Below, in pieces: positions 6,420 through 6,787 of a stretch of 6,787 nt of DNA (within the stretch, counting starts at the first letter, position 1; each line of letters opens with the position of its first letter). The notes beneath the pieces were generated by a model. The model ran no database searches, was not told the origin of the DNA, and saw nothing but the letters and a program-made list of their open reading frames with translations. Position numbers and translations under genes: made by a program. This DNA comes from an uncultured Rhodobacterales bacterium (GTDB taxonomy: Bacteria > Pseudomonadota > Alphaproteobacteria > Rhodobacterales > Rhodobacteraceae): positions 1 to 6,787 of the forward strand of contig CALCGO010000027.1 of the NCBI GenBank assembly GCA_937901055.1. Reading direction: 5' to 3'.

Positions 6420-6493
6420 AAAAAAATGGCGACGCCGGAGGGAGGATCCAGCATCGCCATCTTTTATCCGGAGTGAGGGAGGATTCACTCAGG
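6420..6493 (-). ncRNA. Putative CcsR-like 'cuckoo' sRNA: two stem-loops with CCUCCC loops
   Basis: Directly downstream of the DUF1127 gene on the same strand are two hairpins. Stem-loop 1 (6493-6468) is GAGTGA / TCACTC, extended by CC/GG across one mismatch, with loop AUCCUCCC. Stem-loop 2 (6460-6426) is a 14-bp stem with two U-G wobbles and loop UCCUCCC, then six further T (6425-6420), i.e. an intrinsic terminator. On the plus strand the loops give the direct repeat GAGGGAGGAT at 6438-6447 and 6475-6484. Rhodobacter sphaeroides CcsR1-4 RNAs have the same plan: a DUF1127 gene (ccaF1) followed by co-transcribed sRNAs each with two stem-loops carrying CCUCCUCCC. There the sRNAs are processed from the mRNA and act in stress and C1 metabolism. 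Here only one unit is seen and the loop motif is slightly shorter. The RNA's 5' end is inferred. Confidence 0.75.
6426..6465. terminator. Bidirectional intrinsic terminator between YdeI-family gene and DUF1127/sRNA unit
   Basis: ATGGCGA (6426-6432) and TCGCCAT (6454-6460) form the base of a long stem. The minus-strand reading ends in seven T (6426-6420). The plus-strand reading is followed by C and TTTT (6461-6465). It therefore ends the sRNA on the minus strand strongly and may also end the convergent YdeI-family transcript, whose stop is 85 bp upstream. The minus-strand function is the better supported. Confidence 0.75.
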
Positions 6494-6503
6494 CATCTCG
6501 GTA

Positions 6504-6713
6504 TTAGCCATAAACAGCTGTGTAAGCCGTGTCGTGTAGGCTGGAGCGGGAAAGACCTAGGTCGTTCAACTCGCGTGTGGAAAGAGTTTTTAGTTCGTTC
6601 ATTGTTTTCACGTACAAGCTGTGCTGGGCGTAAGCCTCGCGCTGGTTTGTGATAAATGTTGCTACGCGGTCCAGGATGGACACGGACGATGTGTTGGCGA
6701 TTGCATATGCCAT
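6504..6713 (-). CDS. Small DUF1127 protein, CcaF1-like
   Basis: A 69-aa protein whose second half carries the DUF1127 (YjiS-like) motif: an arginine/lysine-containing helix leading into NELKTLSTRELNDLGLSRSS (39-58). The N-terminal part is a variable helix with no signal peptide or membrane segment. In Rhodobacter sphaeroides a DUF1127 protein of similar size, CcaF1, is an RNA-binding protein made from the same transcript as the CcsR sRNAs and affects their maturation. In Agrobacterium, DUF1127 proteins influence phosphate and carbon metabolism. AAGGAA (6726-6721) lies 7 bases before the ATG at 6713, and the frame ends in TAA at 6506-6504, 11 bp before the first CCUCCC hairpin. The sRNA context is what makes a CcaF1-like role likely; the exact orthologue was not tested. 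Confidence 0.88.
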   Translation of the reverse strand: MAYAIANTSSVSILDRVATFITNQREAYAQHSLYVKTMNELKTLSTRELNDLGLSRSSLHDTAYTAVYG

Positions 6714-6787
6714 GATATATTTCCTTATGTGCGGGCGACCATTATGGCCGTGTTGTTTCGATAACAGCGATATAAACCTCGCAGTGA
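6714..6787 (-). promoter_or_regulatory. Leader and possible promoter of the DUF1127/sRNA unit
   Basis: Reading the minus strand, the Shine-Dalgarno AAGGAA (6726-6721) is clear. CATAAT (6746-6741) could be a -10, but the bases 17 upstream (CGCTGT) are a poor -35. TATATC (6774-6769) is another -10-like site whose -35 would fall outside the window. Rhodobacter ccaF1 is driven by heat-shock-type sigma factors RpoHI/RpoHII, but no CTTG -35 element is visible here, so sigma-factor assignment is not possible from this window. Confidence 0.35.

Noticed and set aside
6237..6488. An 83-codon minus-strand open frame across the sRNA hairpins
   Set aside because: It starts inside the second stem-loop region, crosses the terminator and runs antisense into the YdeI-family gene. 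It has no supported ribosome binding site or family.

Overview
The window looks like chromosomal DNA of an alphaproteobacterium, most likely of the Rhodobacterales/Roseobacter group. Three things point there: a direct-repeat GAAC-N7-GAAC SOS box ahead of uvrD, the protein signatures of the pyruvate carboxylase and UvrD helicase, and a DUF1127 gene followed by hairpins with CCUCCC loops, an arrangement known from Rhodobacter CcsR small RNAs. No tRNA, rRNA, CRISPR array or recognisable transposase gene was seen.

Layout. Positions 1-2122 (minus strand) hold the first 707 codons of pyruvate carboxylase: the whole biotin carboxylase domain and the start of the carboxyltransferase domain. The gene runs off the left edge. 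A 155-bp divergent intergenic region (2123-2277) carries a candidate pyc promoter and the SOS box. Positions 2278-4752 (plus) encode the UvrD/PcrA-type helicase. Twelve bases later comes tag (4765-5367, plus), a 3-methyladenine DNA glycosylase, so uvrD-tag is probably a two-gene DNA-repair operon under LexA control.

Positions 5368-5770 contain no convincing gene but are crowded with inverted repeats. These include an intrinsic terminator that works only for minus-strand transcription (5382-5413), a 137-bp element bounded by 17-bp inverted repeats with several internal helices (5500-5636), and further nested palindromes up to the next start codon. A YdeI/OmdA-family gene follows (5771-6340, plus), locally richer in A+T than uvrD.

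The right end is a minus-strand stress-type unit. A 69-aa DUF1127 protein gene (6504-6713) is followed directly by two stem-loops whose loops read UCCUCCC on the minus strand, the second ending in a U-run. This matches the architecture of Rhodobacter CcaF1-CcsR, the 'cuckoo' RNAs with anti-Shine-Dalgarno loops. The second hairpin probably also ends the convergent YdeI transcript.

The main items of interest are the putative CcsR-like RNA at the right end, the unexplained structured segment between tag and the YdeI gene with its orphan minus-strand terminator, and the SOS box controlling the uvrD-tag pair.
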